A DNA stretch of 64,000 nt from Phyllobacteriaceae bacterium (lineage in GTDB: Bacteria > Pseudomonadota > Alphaproteobacteria > Rhizobiales > Rhizobiaceae), in assembly GCA_002708825.1 (NCBI GenBank), contig PAPF01000043.1:1-64000 (forward strand), written 5' to 3'. Below the pieces are notes generated by a model. That model was not told where the DNA came from and made no database searches. It saw nothing but the letters and a program-made list of their open reading frames with translations. The translations under genes were made by a program, and so were the position numbers. Each line of letters begins with the position of its first letter. The stretch's first letter is position 1. This document shows positions 1 through 9,151 of this stretch, piece after piece.

Positions 1-77
1 CGTAAGTTATTGAGGTATAGGGATTTTTCGTAGTTTTGCGGCTTAATACTTGCTGGAGCGGAAACTGCTCGGACGAG
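1..77. other. Probable right terminus of an integrated element (outside window)
   Basis: This short stretch is AT-richer than the rest of the window and has no recognisable gene. It takes the place of the 5' half of the tRNA-Gly that follows, so I read it as foreign DNA abutting an attachment site. No integrase or terminal repeat is visible in so short a piece. Confidence 0.5.
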
Positions 78-122
78 TTGCCAAGGTTGGGGTCGAGGGT
101 TCGAATCCCTTCGCCCGCTCCA
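78..122 (+). pseudogene. 3' half of tRNA-Gly(GCC), probable attR site
   Basis: From the anticodon loop (ttGCCaa, 78-84) to the encoded CCA (120-122) this matches an alphaproteobacterial tRNA-Gly(GCC): anticodon 3' strand ggttg, a T-arm with loop ttcgaat at 100-106, acceptor 3' strand cgcccgc at 112-118 and discriminator T at 119. The 5' half is missing: no gcgggcg acceptor strand or D-arm lies upstream, and the base before the loop is preceded by acgag where caacc should be. Displacement of a tRNA 3' half with its terminator is the usual scar of tyrosine-recombinase integration. The intact copy should lie at the other end of the element. It is unlikely to make a functional tRNA. Confidence 0.8.
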
Positions 123-127
123 ATAAA

Positions 128-163
128 CAAAAGGCCTGGCGCAAGCCGGGCCTTTTGTTTTTT
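128..163 (+). terminator. Rho-independent terminator of the former tRNA-Gly gene
   Basis: A 13-bp stem (128-140 with 145-157, one G-T pair) closes a GCAA tetraloop and is followed by six T residues. It sits 5 nt after the tRNA CCA end, which supports this side being the original chromosomal flank of the tRNA gene. Confidence 0.9.
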
Positions 164-295
164 GAATCCTCTCTGGTGCGGGCTGGCCGCGCGCCACCCC
201 CCGAAAGACTTTCCGTTCGCCCGTGTACCTGGCGGCCTTGCATGGTCAACCTTTGGTGGCCACGATAGACAAGGCGTGCGAAACGAAGGAATCAG

Positions 296-1345
296 ATGGC
301 CCAGAAGAAGGCACATGAAGCCGATGCGTGGCTTTCCCGGCCTGATCCTTCCATAAGGATCGTCCTGATCTACGGGACGGACCGCGGCGTGGTCAGCGAG
401 CGGGCGCGCAAGTTCGCTGCAGCGACGGGGATCCCGGTCGATGACCCCTTTTCGACGATAAGGATGGATGCCGACGACATCGGCAATGATGCCGGCAAGC
501 TGATCGACGAGGCGCGTATGGTGTCGATGTTCGGTGGGCTTCGCCTGATCTGGATCAGCGGCGGCGCGGCGCAGAAAGGCCTTGTTTCAGCGGTCCGCAT
601 CCTGTGCGAATCCCCCCCGGCGGATTGTGTCATCCTGATCGAGGCCGGCGACCTCAAGAAGGGCGCAACCGGATTGCGCGGGATTGTCGAGGCAGCCCGA
701 TCCGCCATGGCCTTGCCCTGCTATGCCGACGACGCCCGCAAGCTCGATCATCTCATCAACGAGGAACTGGCGGCTGCCGGCCAGACGATCACCCTGGAAG
801 CACGCGAACTGCTGAAGGCGGGGCTGGGCGGCGACAGGCTTGCCAGCCGCGGCGAAATCGCAAAGCTGGCACTCTATGCGATGGGCAAGTCCCAGATCGC
901 GGTCGAGGATGTCGCCGAATCCATCGGTGATGTCGCAGCCACGTCTGCCGACGATGCGGTTGATGCCGCAACGACTGGCCGGGTCGATCAACTCGATCTT
1001 GCCATACGGCGCCTGACCGCCGCGGGAAATCCGCCATTCCTCATCCTGTCGGCGGCCATGCGGCGGCTGGCCCAGTTGCAGGAACTTCGCTTGTCGATGG
1101 ATTCGGGCGGTAAATCCGCCCAGGCCGCGGTCGCCGGCGCGCGACCACCGGTTTTTTTTGCGCGCCGCCCCGCTTTTGAGGCCGCGCTCTCCGCCTGGAC
1201 GGGGGACCGGATTGTCCGGGCACTCGATCGCCTGCAAGCGACCATTCTGGAGGTGAGGCGCAATCCCGCTCTTGAAGTCGAGATCACGCGTCAGACCCTG
1301 CTCGCCATGGCGATAGAAAGTGCCCGTTCACGGCAAAGCAGCTGA
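296..1345 (+). CDS. holA: DNA polymerase III subunit delta
   Basis: The 349-residue protein matches the delta subunit, which opens the beta clamp as part of the clamp loader. The N-terminal RecA-like fold begins near residue 20 (IRIVLIYGTDRG) and contains RLIWISGG near residue 82; the helical C-terminal collar domain ends in QTLLAMAIESA. Length is usual for the family. ATG 296 follows a good Shine-Dalgarno (gaagga, 5 nt upstream). It converges with parB, 67 bp away, with a weak 6-bp hairpin (1358-1363/1371-1376) between them. In Hyphomicrobiales holA commonly lies beside parB, which fits. Confidence 0.9.
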   Translation: MAQKKAHEADAWLSRPDPSIRIVLIYGTDRGVVSERARKFAAATGIPVDDPFSTIRMDADDIGNDAGKLIDEARMVSMFGGLRLIWISGGAAQKGLVSAVRILCESPPADCVILIEAGDLKKGATGLRGIVEAARSAMALPCYADDARKLDHLINEELAAAGQTITLEARELLKAGLGGDRLASRGEIAKLALYAMGKSQIAVEDVAESIGDVAATSADDAVDAATTGRVDQLDLAIRRLTAAGNPPFLILSAAMRRLAQLQELRLSMDSGGKSAQAAVAGARPPVFFARRPAFEAALSAWTGDRIVRALDRLQATILEVRRNPALEVEITRQTLLAMAIESARSRQSS

Positions 1346-1412
1346 TATACAGCTGGACCGGCACATGATTTGCCGGCTCATTTCGATGCGAACTTGGATT
1401 TGGAACGGCGAT

Positions 1413-2288
1413 TTATCGCTGGAGCCGCCGGCAGACTTCGTCCAGTTGCTCGAGATTCGCATAGGCGATTTTCACGACACCGCCATTCGATCCGTGGTCG
1501 ATAACGACCTTCATGCCCAAGGCATCGCCGACCAGACGCTCCAGCGCCAGCGTATCGGCATCCTTCTGGGTCCTGGAACCTTTCGCCTTGGAGCCACTTT
1601 TTTCGGGGGTCTGTTGCAAGGCCTCGGCCTGACGGACAGACAAGCCGTCGCGAACGATTCGCCGGGCAAGTCCGGTCGGATCGTCGGCCGTGATCAGCGT
1701 GCGCGCATGACCGGCGGACAGGTCCCCGTTCACCAGCATCGTCCGCACATCTTCCGGCAGTTTCAGGAGCCGTAGCGTATTGGCGACATGGCTGCGGCTC
1801 TTGCCGATGACCTGGGCAAGATCGGCCTGGGTATAATTGTGTTCCTCGATGAGTTGCTGATAGCCCATTGCCTCTTCGACCGGGTTCAGATCGGACCGCT
1901 GGACGTTCTCGACAATGGCCAGTTCCAGTGCAACCCGGTCATCCACCTCCCGCACAAGGACCGGCACCTCCACCAGCCCTGCCATCTGTGCCGCCCGCCA
2001 GCGCCGCTCGCCGGCTATGATTTCGTAGTGGCCAGGACGGCTTGCACTCGGACGCACGACCACCGGCTGGACAACGCCGTGCTCGCGGATCGATTGGGCG
2101 AGATCCTTCAGATCTTCCTCTGCGAAATGGCGCCTTGGATTGCGCGGGTTCCGCCCGATCATCTCGATCGGCGCCTTGCCGTCAGCTTTCGCCCGTGGCT
2201 TCTCCGCCTCGGCTTCAGGCTTGTCCATCTCGCCGATCAGCGCAGCCAGGCCACGCCCCAGTCTTCTTTTCGAAGGATCTTCATTCAT
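1413..2288 (-). CDS. parB: Chromosome partitioning protein ParB
   Basis: ParB is the parS-binding CTPase that spreads on DNA around the origin and works with ParA in segregation. Numbering from an in-frame TTG at 2297, the N-terminal GRGLAALIG ParA-contact motif is at about 14-22, the CTP-binding box GERRWRAA at 96-103, ENVQRSDLNPVEEA at 130-143 and the helix-turn-helix at about 155-178. Length (about 291 aa) is typical. I prefer ATG 2288 to that TTG. parA is upstream, 30 bp away, so the two are co-transcribed. Six parS-like sites in this window are its likely targets. Confidence 0.93.
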   Translation of the reverse strand: MNEDPSKRRLGRGLAALIGEMDKPEAEAEKPRAKADGKAPIEMIGRNPRNPRRHFAEEDLKDLAQSIREHGVVQPVVVRPSASRPGHYEIIAGERRWRAAQMAGLVEVPVLVREVDDRVALELAIVENVQRSDLNPVEEAMGYQQLIEEHNYTQADLAQVIGKSRSHVANTLRLLKLPEDVRTMLVNGDLSAGHARTLITADDPTGLARRIVRDGLSVRQAEALQQTPEKSGSKAKGSRTQKDADTLALERLVGDALGMKVVIDHGSNGGVVKIAYANLEQLDEVCRRLQR

Positions 2289-2318
2289 GGGATTCAACTT
2301 TCAAATGGCAGCGTGTTC

Positions 2319-3107
2319 TCATGCGGCCTGCAGCCGGCGCTCACGCCGGATCACCTCGGATGCAAGCTGCAAGTAGGCTTGGCTTCCGGTGCACTTGAGA
2401 TCGTAAAGAATAGCCGGCTTACCGTGCGAGGGTGCTTCCGAGATCCGGACATTGCGCGGGATGACGGTGTTGTAGACCTTGTCTCCCATGTGCGCCCGCA
2501 CATCATCGACCACCTGATTGGCGAGATTGTTCCGCCCGTCATACATGGTCAGGACAATCCCCTGGATTTCGAGCCCGGGATTGATGTTTGCCCGGACCTG
2601 TTCGACCGTTTGCAGCAATTGGCTGAGACCTTCGAGCGCAAAAAACTCACACTGCAGGGGCACGAGGACCGAATCGGCGGCAGCCATTGCATTGAGGGTC
2701 AGAAGGTTCAGGGAAGGCGGGCAGTCGATCAGGATATAGCTGTAGCCGTGGTGTTCGCCACGGATGGCATTGCGCAAACGCAACACGCGATCCGGTGAAT
2801 TCGCGATCTCCATTTCGACCCCGAGCAGATCCATGGTCGATGGGACGATATCAAGTTCGGGAACGGCACTTCTTATCGTTGATTCAGTCAACGAGCGCTC
2901 ACCGATCAGGACATCATACGCGGAAACCACGCGCTCAGCGCGTTCGATTCCCAAACCTGTGCTCGCATTACCCTGGGGATCAAGGTCGATGATCAAGACC
3001 CTTTCGCCGATAGCAGCCAGGGCTGTACCGAGATTGATCGCTGTTGTGGTCTTTCCGACCCCGCCCTTCTGGTTGGCGAGGGTAATGATCCGGGTTCGTT
3101 TGCTCAT
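2319..3107 (-). CDS. parA: Chromosome partitioning ATPase ParA
   Basis: ParA is a deviant-Walker ATPase that moves ParB-bound origins. The P-loop KGGVGKTTT lies about 12 residues from the chosen start, followed by DLDPQGNAS and the DCPPSLN Walker B region. An in-frame TTG at 3149 would add 14 unconserved residues; ATG 3107 (MSKRTRIITLANQKGG) matches the family, giving 262 aa. It follows rsmG (stop 3153) and precedes parB in the usual rsmG-parA-parB order. Confidence 0.95.
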   Translation of the reverse strand: MSKRTRIITLANQKGGVGKTTTAINLGTALAAIGERVLIIDLDPQGNASTGLGIERAERVVSAYDVLIGERSLTESTIRSAVPELDIVPSTMDLLGVEMEIANSPDRVLRLRNAIRGEHHGYSYILIDCPPSLNLLTLNAMAAADSVLVPLQCEFFALEGLSQLLQTVEQVRANINPGLEIQGIVLTMYDGRNNLANQVVDDVRAHMGDKVYNTVIPRNVRISEAPSHGKPAILYDLKCTGSQAYLQLASEVIRRERRLQAA

Positions 3108-3152
3108 GGTCTTGCATCCGTGACGCCAGGGATTCAGCTGTAAAATCAACCT

Positions 3153-3788
3153 TCAGCGCCGTACAGGTCGTCTGACCTCGAGAATCGTGCTTTCGACATC
3201 TGTAGCGCTGGCATGTTCTACCAGATCATATGTCCAGTTTCGCCTGCTTTCTTCGATCTCTTGCCGGTATCCACGGCCTTTTGGGAAATAGGCCCGCGTC
3301 CGGTCCGAAAACAGGGGAAGCGCAAGGCCCAGCAAGGTTTCGAGATGCGCCAACGCGCGTGCCGTGATGAAATCCGGTTGTTTCACGTGAATCACTTCGT
3401 CTTCTATCCGGCCTGACCGGATAAATGCGCCAGCACCGGTTTTGGCGTTCACGGAATGGAGAAAACCCGTCTTCTTCCGGTTGCTTTCAATCAGTGTCAC
3501 CGGGAATCCGCTATCCTTGTTCAGGATCGCGATCACCATTCCCGGCAACCCTCCTCCGGAGCCGAGATCGACCCACGAACCAGCGATGCCGGACTGTTTC
3601 AAGGCAAGCGCCCAGATCTGCGCGGAATCGAGGACATGCCGCGACCAGAAATCCCTCATGGTCCCGGAGGAAGAGAGGTTGATACGGGCGTTCCAGGCTT
3701 CGAACTCAGATTGATAGACTTTCAGCCGATCATATGTTTCACGTGAAACGCCGGGCGCCACGCGGCAGAGGTCTTCAAAATCACTCAT
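3153..3788 (-). CDS. rsmG: 16S rRNA (guanine-527 N7) methyltransferase RsmG
   Basis: RsmG (GidB) methylates G527 of 16S rRNA. The SAM-binding motif [10 protein letters not shown] sits near residues 74-83 in a 211-aa Rossmann protein, the usual length. ATG 3788 overlaps the mnmG stop by 4 bp (ATGA), implying translational coupling. Two parS-like sites are embedded in its coding sequence (3379-3394 and 3735-3750). Confidence 0.93.
   Translation of the reverse strand: MSDFEDLCRVAPGVSRETYDRLKVYQSEFEAWNARINLSSSGTMRDFWSRHVLDSAQIWALALKQSGIAGSWVDLGSGGGLPGMVIAILNKDSGFPVTLIESNRKKTGFLHSVNAKTGAGAFIRSGRIEDEVIHVKQPDFITARALAHLETLLGLALPLFSDRTRAYFPKGRGYRQEIEESRRNWTYDLVEHASATDVESTILEVRRPVRR
3379..3394. promoter_or_regulatory. 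parS: parS-like ParB site (variant)
   Basis: The 16-mer TGTTTCACGTGAATCA differs at one position from the consensus TGTTTCACGTGAAACA. It lies inside rsmG. The change creates a GAATC (GANTC) at 3389-3393. Confidence 0.75.
3735..3750. promoter_or_regulatory. parS: parS ParB site
   Basis: The 16-mer TGTTTCACGTGAAACG matches the consensus palindrome at all but the last base. It lies near the start of rsmG. Confidence 0.88.
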
Positions 3789-5656
3789 CCAGCCTTCGCC
3801 CTGATGCCGGACATGCCTTGGCGGACATGCGCTATCAACAATGCCAGGGCTGAAGGCGTCATGCCTTCTATCCGTCTTGCCTCACCAATCGATGCGGGTT
3901 TCGTCGACGATAGACGTGCCTTCAGTTCGTTTGACAATCCGGAAATACCGTCATAGTCCAATGCCTCAGGCACGACCAACCGTTCCTCCTTTTCGGCGAC
4001 AGCGATGTCCGCCTTCTGTCGCTCCAGATAGACGGCGTATTTTGCCTCGGTCTCGAGCAAACCCTTGACCTTTGCGGGAAGTTCACCCAGTCGCGCATCG
4101 ATGTCCTCGAGCTGATCGATGCCTGTATCGTTCATCGACAGCAACTCCATGCCGCTTCGCCGCTTGCCATCCCTGTTCAACCGGAAACCGAACCCATCGG
4201 CTTGGTCCGGAGTAAGTGATATGCCCCGAAGCAACGCAACTCCGTGATCAAAGGCGTAGCTCAATTCCTCGAATGCACGCCGTCTCGCTTCTCCCACGAG
4301 GCCGTACTGAAGACCGATCGGTGTCAACCGCAAATCCGCGTTGTCAGCACGCAACGACAGGCGGTACTCAGCACGCGACGTAAACATCCGGTATGGTTCG
4401 GTGATGCCCCGATTCACGAGATCGTCGATCATGACACCGATATAGCTGTCGCTACGATGGAACCGGACGAGGCCTTGACCCGATGCATGCCGGGCCGCAT
4501 TGAGCCCGGCGAGCACCCCCTGCGCCGCCGCTTCCTCGTAACCGGTTGTTCCGTTGATCTGCCCCGCCATGAACAGCCCATCGGCTGCTTTCACGGAAAG
4601 AGATGACGTCAAACACCGGGGATCAATGTGGTCATATTCGATTGCATAACCAGGTTGGAGAATAACCGCTTCCTCCAGTCCCGGCAGCGTCCTGACAAAT
4701 CGTTCCTGGACATCTTCAGGGAGAGAAGTGGATATCCCGTTCGGATAGACCGTATTGTCATCAAGACCTTCCGGTTCCAGAAAGACCTGATGTCCGTCGC
4801 GATCACCAAAGCGGACGATCTTGTCCTCGATTGACGGACAATAGCGCGGCCCCTTGCTCTCGATACGGCCCGAATACATCGCGGAGCGCGTCAGGTTTTC
4901 ACGGATCACGGCATGTGTCCGGTCGGTGGTTCTGGAAATCCCGCACTTCACCTGCGGATTGGTAATCCTTTCGGTCATCAGGGAGAACGGAACCGGCTCA
5001 GGGTCAGCGTCCTGCATTTCGAGCACAGACCAGTTGATGGTGCGGCCATCAAGGCGAGGAGGTGTTCCGGTCTTCAGTCGGCCCATCGGCAAGCCAAGCG
5101 CCTTGAGGTCAGCAGCCAGATTCATGGACGGGTCCTCGCCCATGCGTCCGGCACGGATCTGACGCTCTCCGATATGAATGAGGCCACCGAGGAATGTTCC
5201 GGTCGTAATCACGACCGATGAACATCCGATCATGGTCGAATCCGCAAGGATGATACCCTCGACCCGACGCCCCTTCATGATGAGCCGGGAAACTTCTCCT
5301 TCGATCAGGTCCAGCCCCCTCTGGGATTCCAGGGCAGACTGGATGGCCTCTCGGTACAACATCCGGTCCGCTTGCGTGCGGGGCCCGCGGACAGCTGCGC
5401 CCTTCTTCCTGTTGAGAATCCGGAACTGGATGCCGGCCTTGTCGGCGGCGGTCCCCATGAGTCCATCCAGGGCATCGATCTCCCGAACAAGATGCCCCTT
5501 GCCAAGGCCGCCAATTGCGGGGTTGCAAGACATGACACCGATCTGGTCGAGCTTCATGGTGACGAGCGCGGTCCGGGCGCCGGCGCGTGCGGCTGCCGCA
5601 GCGGCTTCGCATCCGGCATGCCCGCCACCAATCACGATCACGTCATAATTGTCCAT
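3785..5656 (-). CDS. mnmG: tRNA uridine-5-carboxymethylaminomethyl modification protein MnmG
   Basis: MnmG (GidA) is the FAD subunit that, with MnmE, installs cmnm5U at tRNA wobble U34. The dinucleotide-binding motif [10 protein letters not shown] is at the N terminus, [14 protein letters not shown] follows, and the C-terminal helical domain ends the protein. ATG 5656 ([12 protein letters not shown]), with aagagg upstream, is preferred; upstream in-frame starts add about 30 unconserved residues. Length 623 aa is typical. It overlaps rsmG by 4 bp and is separated from mnmE by about 140 bp holding two parS-like sites. Confidence 0.95.
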   Translation of the reverse strand: MDNYDVIVIGGGHAGCEAAAAAARAGARTALVTMKLDQIGVMSCNPAIGGLGKGHLVREIDALDGLMGTAADKAGIQFRILNRKKGAAVRGPRTQADRMLYREAIQSALESQRGLDLIEGEVSRLIMKGRRVEGIILADSTMIGCSSVVITTGTFLGGLIHIGERQIRAGRMGEDPSMNLAADLKALGLPMGRLKTGTPPRLDGRTINWSVLEMQDADPEPVPFSLMTERITNPQVKCGISRTTDRTHAVIRENLTRSAMYSGRIESKGPRYCPSIEDKIVRFGDRDGHQVFLEPEGLDDNTVYPNGISTSLPEDVQERFVRTLPGLEEAVILQPGYAIEYDHIDPRCLTSSLSVKAADGLFMAGQINGTTGYEEAAAQGVLAGLNAARHASGQGLVRFHRSDSYIGVMIDDLVNRGITEPYRMFTSRAEYRLSLRADNADLRLTPIGLQYGLVGEARRRAFEELSYAFDHGVALLRGISLTPDQADGFGFRLNRDGKRRSGMELLSMNDTGIDQLEDIDARLGELPAKVKGLLETEAKYAVYLERQKADIAVAEKEERLVVPEALDYDGISGLSNELKARLSSTKPASIGEARRIEGMTPSALALLIAHVRQGMSGIRAKAG

Positions 5657-5754
5657 CCTGGGTGCCTCTTCCCCGGTTATTCCAGACTTTACGCTCTTGT
5701 TCATGATCCACGCGATAGCGCACTCCGTTTTCGAAGTCGAACGCAATCCGTTCC

Positions 5755-5770
5755 TGTTTCACGTGAAACG
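5755..5770. promoter_or_regulatory. parS: parS ParB site
   Basis: TGTTTCACGTGAAACG, one base from consensus, in the mnmE-mnmG intergenic gap. Confidence 0.9.
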
Positions 5771-5781
5771 GTGCTCAAATA

Positions 5782-5797
5782 TGTTTCACGTGAATCA
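5782..5797. promoter_or_regulatory. parS: parS-like ParB site (variant)
   Basis: TGTTTCACGTGAATCA, 27 bp from the preceding site and in the same orientation; it overlaps the last codon of mnmE. It has the same A-to-T change as the 3379 site, creating GAATC at 5792-5796. Confidence 0.8.
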
Positions 5798-7117
5798 TTT
5801 GCCAATGCAGAATCGCGAAAATATGACGCCCAGCAAATCCTCGACATCGACTGTGCCTGTCACCCTGCCAATCGCGAACATCGCTCGCCGCAGTTCCTCC
5901 GCAGCCAGTTCCGGATTGGATTCGACCAATGGCAGAGCGTTGTCTATCGCGATCCTCGCTTCCTTGCATAGCAGGACATGCCGCTCCTTGAACAGGAGTG
6001 GCATGTTGTTTCCGCCGAGGTTCGCTTCGCCAACAGCGTCGCTGATCGCGGCCAACAAGCTGTCAAGACCTTTGCCCGTTGTCGCGGAAACATGGAAATC
6101 GGCCTGTAGTGAAGCCGTATCGAAGAGATCCTGCTTGTTCGCGACCCGCCATGTTTGCCCGGTGGAGGCATATGTGACCGGCGGGGAACTCTCCTGGTCA
6201 GCACTGATGACATTCAATACAAGATCAGCCGCCCCGATTGCCGAAACCGCCCTTTCGATCCCGATCCGTTCCACGACACCGGTAGCATCACGCAAACCGG
6301 CTGTATCGGTCAGGATGACCTTGTATCCATTCAGGTCGAGCGCAACCTCGACAAGATCCCGGGTCGTTCCGGCTTCTTCCGAGACGATGGCGGCATCGCG
6401 TTTTGCGAGGGCGTTCAGCAAGCTCGACTTGCCGACATTCGGCGCACCGGTCAGCACCACGCGAAAACCGTCCCGCATGATCTCCGCACTATGGACGAGT
6501 TTCAGTTCGGACTCCATCCGGCTCGAAATACCTTCAAGCCTGGCAAGAACCTGCTCCAGCATCGATCCCGGCACATCTTCTTCATCGGAAAAATCAAGCT
6601 CGGCTTCGAGAAGCGCCCTTGCATCTGTCAACTCGGCCATCCACTGCGACCAGACGGCGGTGTTTGCGCCATTGCTGTTCTCGATCGACAACCGCCTCTG
6701 TGCCTCGGTTTCGGCGGCGATCAGATCACTCAGGGCCTCGGCCTGTTGGAGATCCATCTTTCCGTTCAGAAACGCACGATGCGTGAACTCGCCGGGTTCC
6801 GCCATCCGGAACCCGCTGAGCGAAGCCAGGGCTTGCAGGCAGGCCGTAACCACCGCCTTTCCGCCGTGAAGGTGGAGTTCAACGCTATCTTCACCGGTAA
6901 ATGAATGTGGCGCCCACATACGCAGGATCAGGGCGTGATCAATGATCCCGTGACGCTCGTCCGATAGCAGTCGCAGGGCCGGCCGACGGTCTTCCGGTAA
7001 TCCGTTTGGTACAATCACACCGACACGCGAGGCATCCGGTCCGGATATCCGCACGACGGCGATCCCCGCCGGCAAGGACCCGCTGCTCAAGGCAAAGATT
7101 GTATCACCTGTCGCCAT
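5795..7117 (-). CDS. mnmE: tRNA modification GTPase MnmE
   Basis: MnmE (TrmE) is the GTPase and formyl-THF-binding partner of MnmG. The N-terminal domain carries the substrate signature EDSVELHLHGG (about 95-105). The G domain has the P-loop GAPNVGKSS, the DTAGLRD switch region and NKQD. The protein ends in the diagnostic CIGK with its catalytic Cys. Length 440 aa is normal. ATG 7117 is 59 bp from the rho stop. Confidence 0.95.
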   Translation of the reverse strand: MATGDTIFALSSGSLPAGIAVVRISGPDASRVGVIVPNGLPEDRRPALRLLSDERHGIIDHALILRMWAPHSFTGEDSVELHLHGGKAVVTACLQALASLSGFRMAEPGEFTHRAFLNGKMDLQQAEALSDLIAAETEAQRRLSIENSNGANTAVWSQWMAELTDARALLEAELDFSDEEDVPGSMLEQVLARLEGISSRMESELKLVHSAEIMRDGFRVVLTGAPNVGKSSLLNALAKRDAAIVSEEAGTTRDLVEVALDLNGYKVILTDTAGLRDATGVVERIGIERAVSAIGAADLVLNVISADQESSPPVTYASTGQTWRVANKQDLFDTASLQADFHVSATTGKGLDSLLAAISDAVGEANLGGNNMPLLFKERHVLLCKEARIAIDNALPLVESNPELAAEELRRAMFAIGRVTGTVDVEDLLGVIFSRFCIGK

Positions 7118-7136
7118 GCGTCACCGTGAATGAAAT

Positions 7137-7194
7137 CGGTTCCGAATCGATCGGTGATGTTCCGGAACCGAATCGATCACGTATTCATCGAATC
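7137..7194. repeat. Inverted repeat with three GAATC sites between rho and mnmE
   Basis: The arms cggttcc (7137-7143) and ggaaccg (7164-7170) form a 7-bp inverted repeat, and cgaatcgatc occurs twice (7143 and 7169). GAATC occurs at 7144-7148, 7170-7174 and 7190-7194. The segment spans the mnmE upstream region and the last rho codons. No poly-T follows the arms, so a classical terminator is unlikely. Confidence 0.45.
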
Positions 7195-8442
7195 GAAAAA
7201 GTCCGAATTGCTCTTGGTCTGTTTCAGCTTGTCGATCAGGAATTCGATCGCATCCGTTGTCCCCATCGGTGCGAGAATGCGGCGCAACACGAAGATTTTC
7301 TGCAAGTCCTGACGTTGCACGAGGAGATCCTCCTTGCGTGTGCCGGACTTGAGAATATCCATCGCCGGGAAGATTCGCTTGTCCGCGACCTTGCGGTCGA
7401 GAACGATCTCGGAATTGCCCGTGCCTTTGAATTCCTCGAAGATGACCTCGTCCATGCGGCTGCCGGTATCGATGAGGGCCGTGGCGATGATCGTAAGCGA
7501 ACCGCCCTCCTCGATGTTGCGGGCGGCTCCGAAGAAGCGCTTGGGCCGTTGCAGGGCATTGGCATCAACGCCGCCAGTCAGGACCTTGCCGGAAGACGGC
7601 ACCACCGTGTTGTAGGCGCGGCCAAGCCGGGTGATGGAATCGAGCAGGATCACGACATCGCGGCCGTGTTCGACCAGGCGTTTGGCCTTCTCGATCACCA
7701 TTTCCGCTACTTGCACGTGGCGGACGGCCGGTTCGTCGAATGTCGATGAAACCACCTCGCCCTTCACCGAACGCTGCATGTCGGTGACTTCCTCGGGACG
7801 TTCGTCGATGAGGAGCACGATCAGGTAGCATTCCGGATGGTTGGCCGTGATCGAGTGCGCGATGTTCTGCAGCAGCACCGTCTTGCCCGTACGGGGCGGA
7901 GCTACGATCAGTCCGCGCTGTCCCTTGCCTAGCGGAGAAACCAGGTCGATCACCCGCGCCGAAAGGTCCTTGCCCGTCGGCACGTCGATTTCCATGCGCA
8001 ACCGCTCGTTCGGATAAAGCGGGGTCAGGTTGTCGAAGTGGATCTTGTGGCGGATTTTTTCCGGATCCTCGAAATTGATCGTGTTGACCTTCAAGAGGGC
8101 AAAGTAACGCTCGCCTTCCTTGGGGCTGCGAATCGGTCCTTCGACGGTGTCGCCGGTCTTCAAAGAGAAGCGCCGGATCTGGGAAGGCGAGATATAGATG
8201 TCATCCGGCCCTGGCAGATAGTTCGCATTTGCCGAACGAAGAAATCCGAAACCGTCCTGAAGTACTTCAACCACACCTTCACCGATGATTTCGACGTCCT
8301 GGGAAGCAAGCTTCTTCAGGATGGCAAACATCAGTTCCTGTTTGCGCAGGACACTCGCGTTCTCGACTTCGAGCGATTCGGCAAAAGCGATGAGATCGGT
8401 CGGGTTTTTGCTTTTCAGCTCCTGAAGTTTCATTTCCTGCAT
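7177..8442 (-). CDS. rho: Transcription termination factor Rho
   Basis: Rho is a hexameric RNA helicase that ends transcription. The N-terminal cold-shock-like RNA-binding domain has the RNP1-like DGFGFLRS near residue 64. The ATPase core has Walker A PPRTGKT near residue 177 and the helicase segment around [15 protein letters not shown]. Length 421 aa is standard. ATG 8442 ([10 protein letters not shown]) is used, with a second ATG three codons later possible. In alphaproteobacteria rho commonly lies between the heme genes and mnmE, as here. Confidence 0.96.
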   Translation of the reverse strand: MQEMKLQELKSKNPTDLIAFAESLEVENASVLRKQELMFAILKKLASQDVEIIGEGVVEVLQDGFGFLRSANANYLPGPDDIYISPSQIRRFSLKTGDTVEGPIRSPKEGERYFALLKVNTINFEDPEKIRHKIHFDNLTPLYPNERLRMEIDVPTGKDLSARVIDLVSPLGKGQRGLIVAPPRTGKTVLLQNIAHSITANHPECYLIVLLIDERPEEVTDMQRSVKGEVVSSTFDEPAVRHVQVAEMVIEKAKRLVEHGRDVVILLDSITRLGRAYNTVVPSSGKVLTGGVDANALQRPKRFFGAARNIEEGGSLTIIATALIDTGSRMDEVIFEEFKGTGNSEIVLDRKVADKRIFPAMDILKSGTRKEDLLVQRQDLQKIFVLRRILAPMGTTDAIEFLIDKLKQTKSNSDFFDSMNT

Positions 8443-8599
8443 GGTGAGACTCGTCAGAAAGAGGGTGATTGTTGACCGGGATCAATCATGCGTGACATGG
8501 GAAAAGGCAGGGAACTGCCGCCGACCGGTCGAAAGGAAGGAGCCTCTCAATAAACCGGAACCCGCCGATTGGCAAGCCTGCCGCTCAAGCCTGGGCGTC

Positions 8600-9151
8600 C
8601 TACCAGAGCGCCGGCTTCACGATCACCATGGCCACGATCACGATCATCAGGAGTGTCGGGATCTCGTTGATCATGCGCCACTGCCGCTGTGATCGGACGT
8701 TGCGATCCTCGGCGAACAGCCGGACGCCCTTCGACAGGTCGCCATGGGCCGCGGACAAGGCAAGGACAGCGGCGAACTTGACGTGGAACCAACCCTCGGT
8801 CAGCCAGCCGCCTTCCCAGGCCAGCCAAAGGCCGAAGACCCAGGAGATGGTCATGGCCGGGTTCATGATGACCCGCAAAAGCCGACGCTCCATCACCTTG
8901 AAGGTTTCCGACTTTTCGGATCCCGGTTCAGCCTCGCAGTGGTAGATGAACAACCGCGGCAGGTAAAACATGCCCGCCATCCACGCGATGATAGCCATGA
9001 CATGGATGGCCTTGGCCCAGAGGTATAAACCCTCCGGATCGATCAGGAAGACCAGCGCGGTCAGGGCCAGGAAAACCGCGATGGCCACGAAGGCCCTCTT
9101 GGCAGCCTTGCGGCCGCTGGATTCCATGTCCTGCCGCGTCTGCACAGCCAT
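8600..9151 (-). CDS. hemJ: Protoporphyrinogen IX oxidase HemJ
   Basis: HemJ (UPF0093 family) oxidises protoporphyrinogen IX in the inner membrane and is the oxygen-dependent type of most alphaproteobacteria. The protein has four or five hydrophobic segments, with the conserved KAIHVMAIIAWMAGMFYLPRLFIYH carrying the family's His residues, and ends in a membrane helix. ATG 9151 overlaps the hemE stop as TGATG, a coupling arrangement; ATG 9160 would add three residues. Its neighbour hemE acts earlier in the same pathway, which supports the call. Confidence 0.88.
   Translation of the reverse strand: MAVQTRQDMESSGRKAAKRAFVAIAVFLALTALVFLIDPEGLYLWAKAIHVMAIIAWMAGMFYLPRLFIYHCEAEPGSEKSETFKVMERRLLRVIMNPAMTISWVFGLWLAWEGGWLTEGWFHVKFAAVLALSAAHGDLSKGVRLFAEDRNVRSQRQWRMINEIPTLLMIVIVAMVIVKPALW

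Noticed and set aside
50-268. Short open frames across the tRNA-Gly fragment and terminator
   Set aside because: They run through structural RNA and a hairpin terminator, with no Shine-Dalgarno or family resemblance.
1358-1376. Terminator between holA and parB
   Set aside because: Only a 6-bp hairpin with a 7-nt loop and no T-run on either strand.
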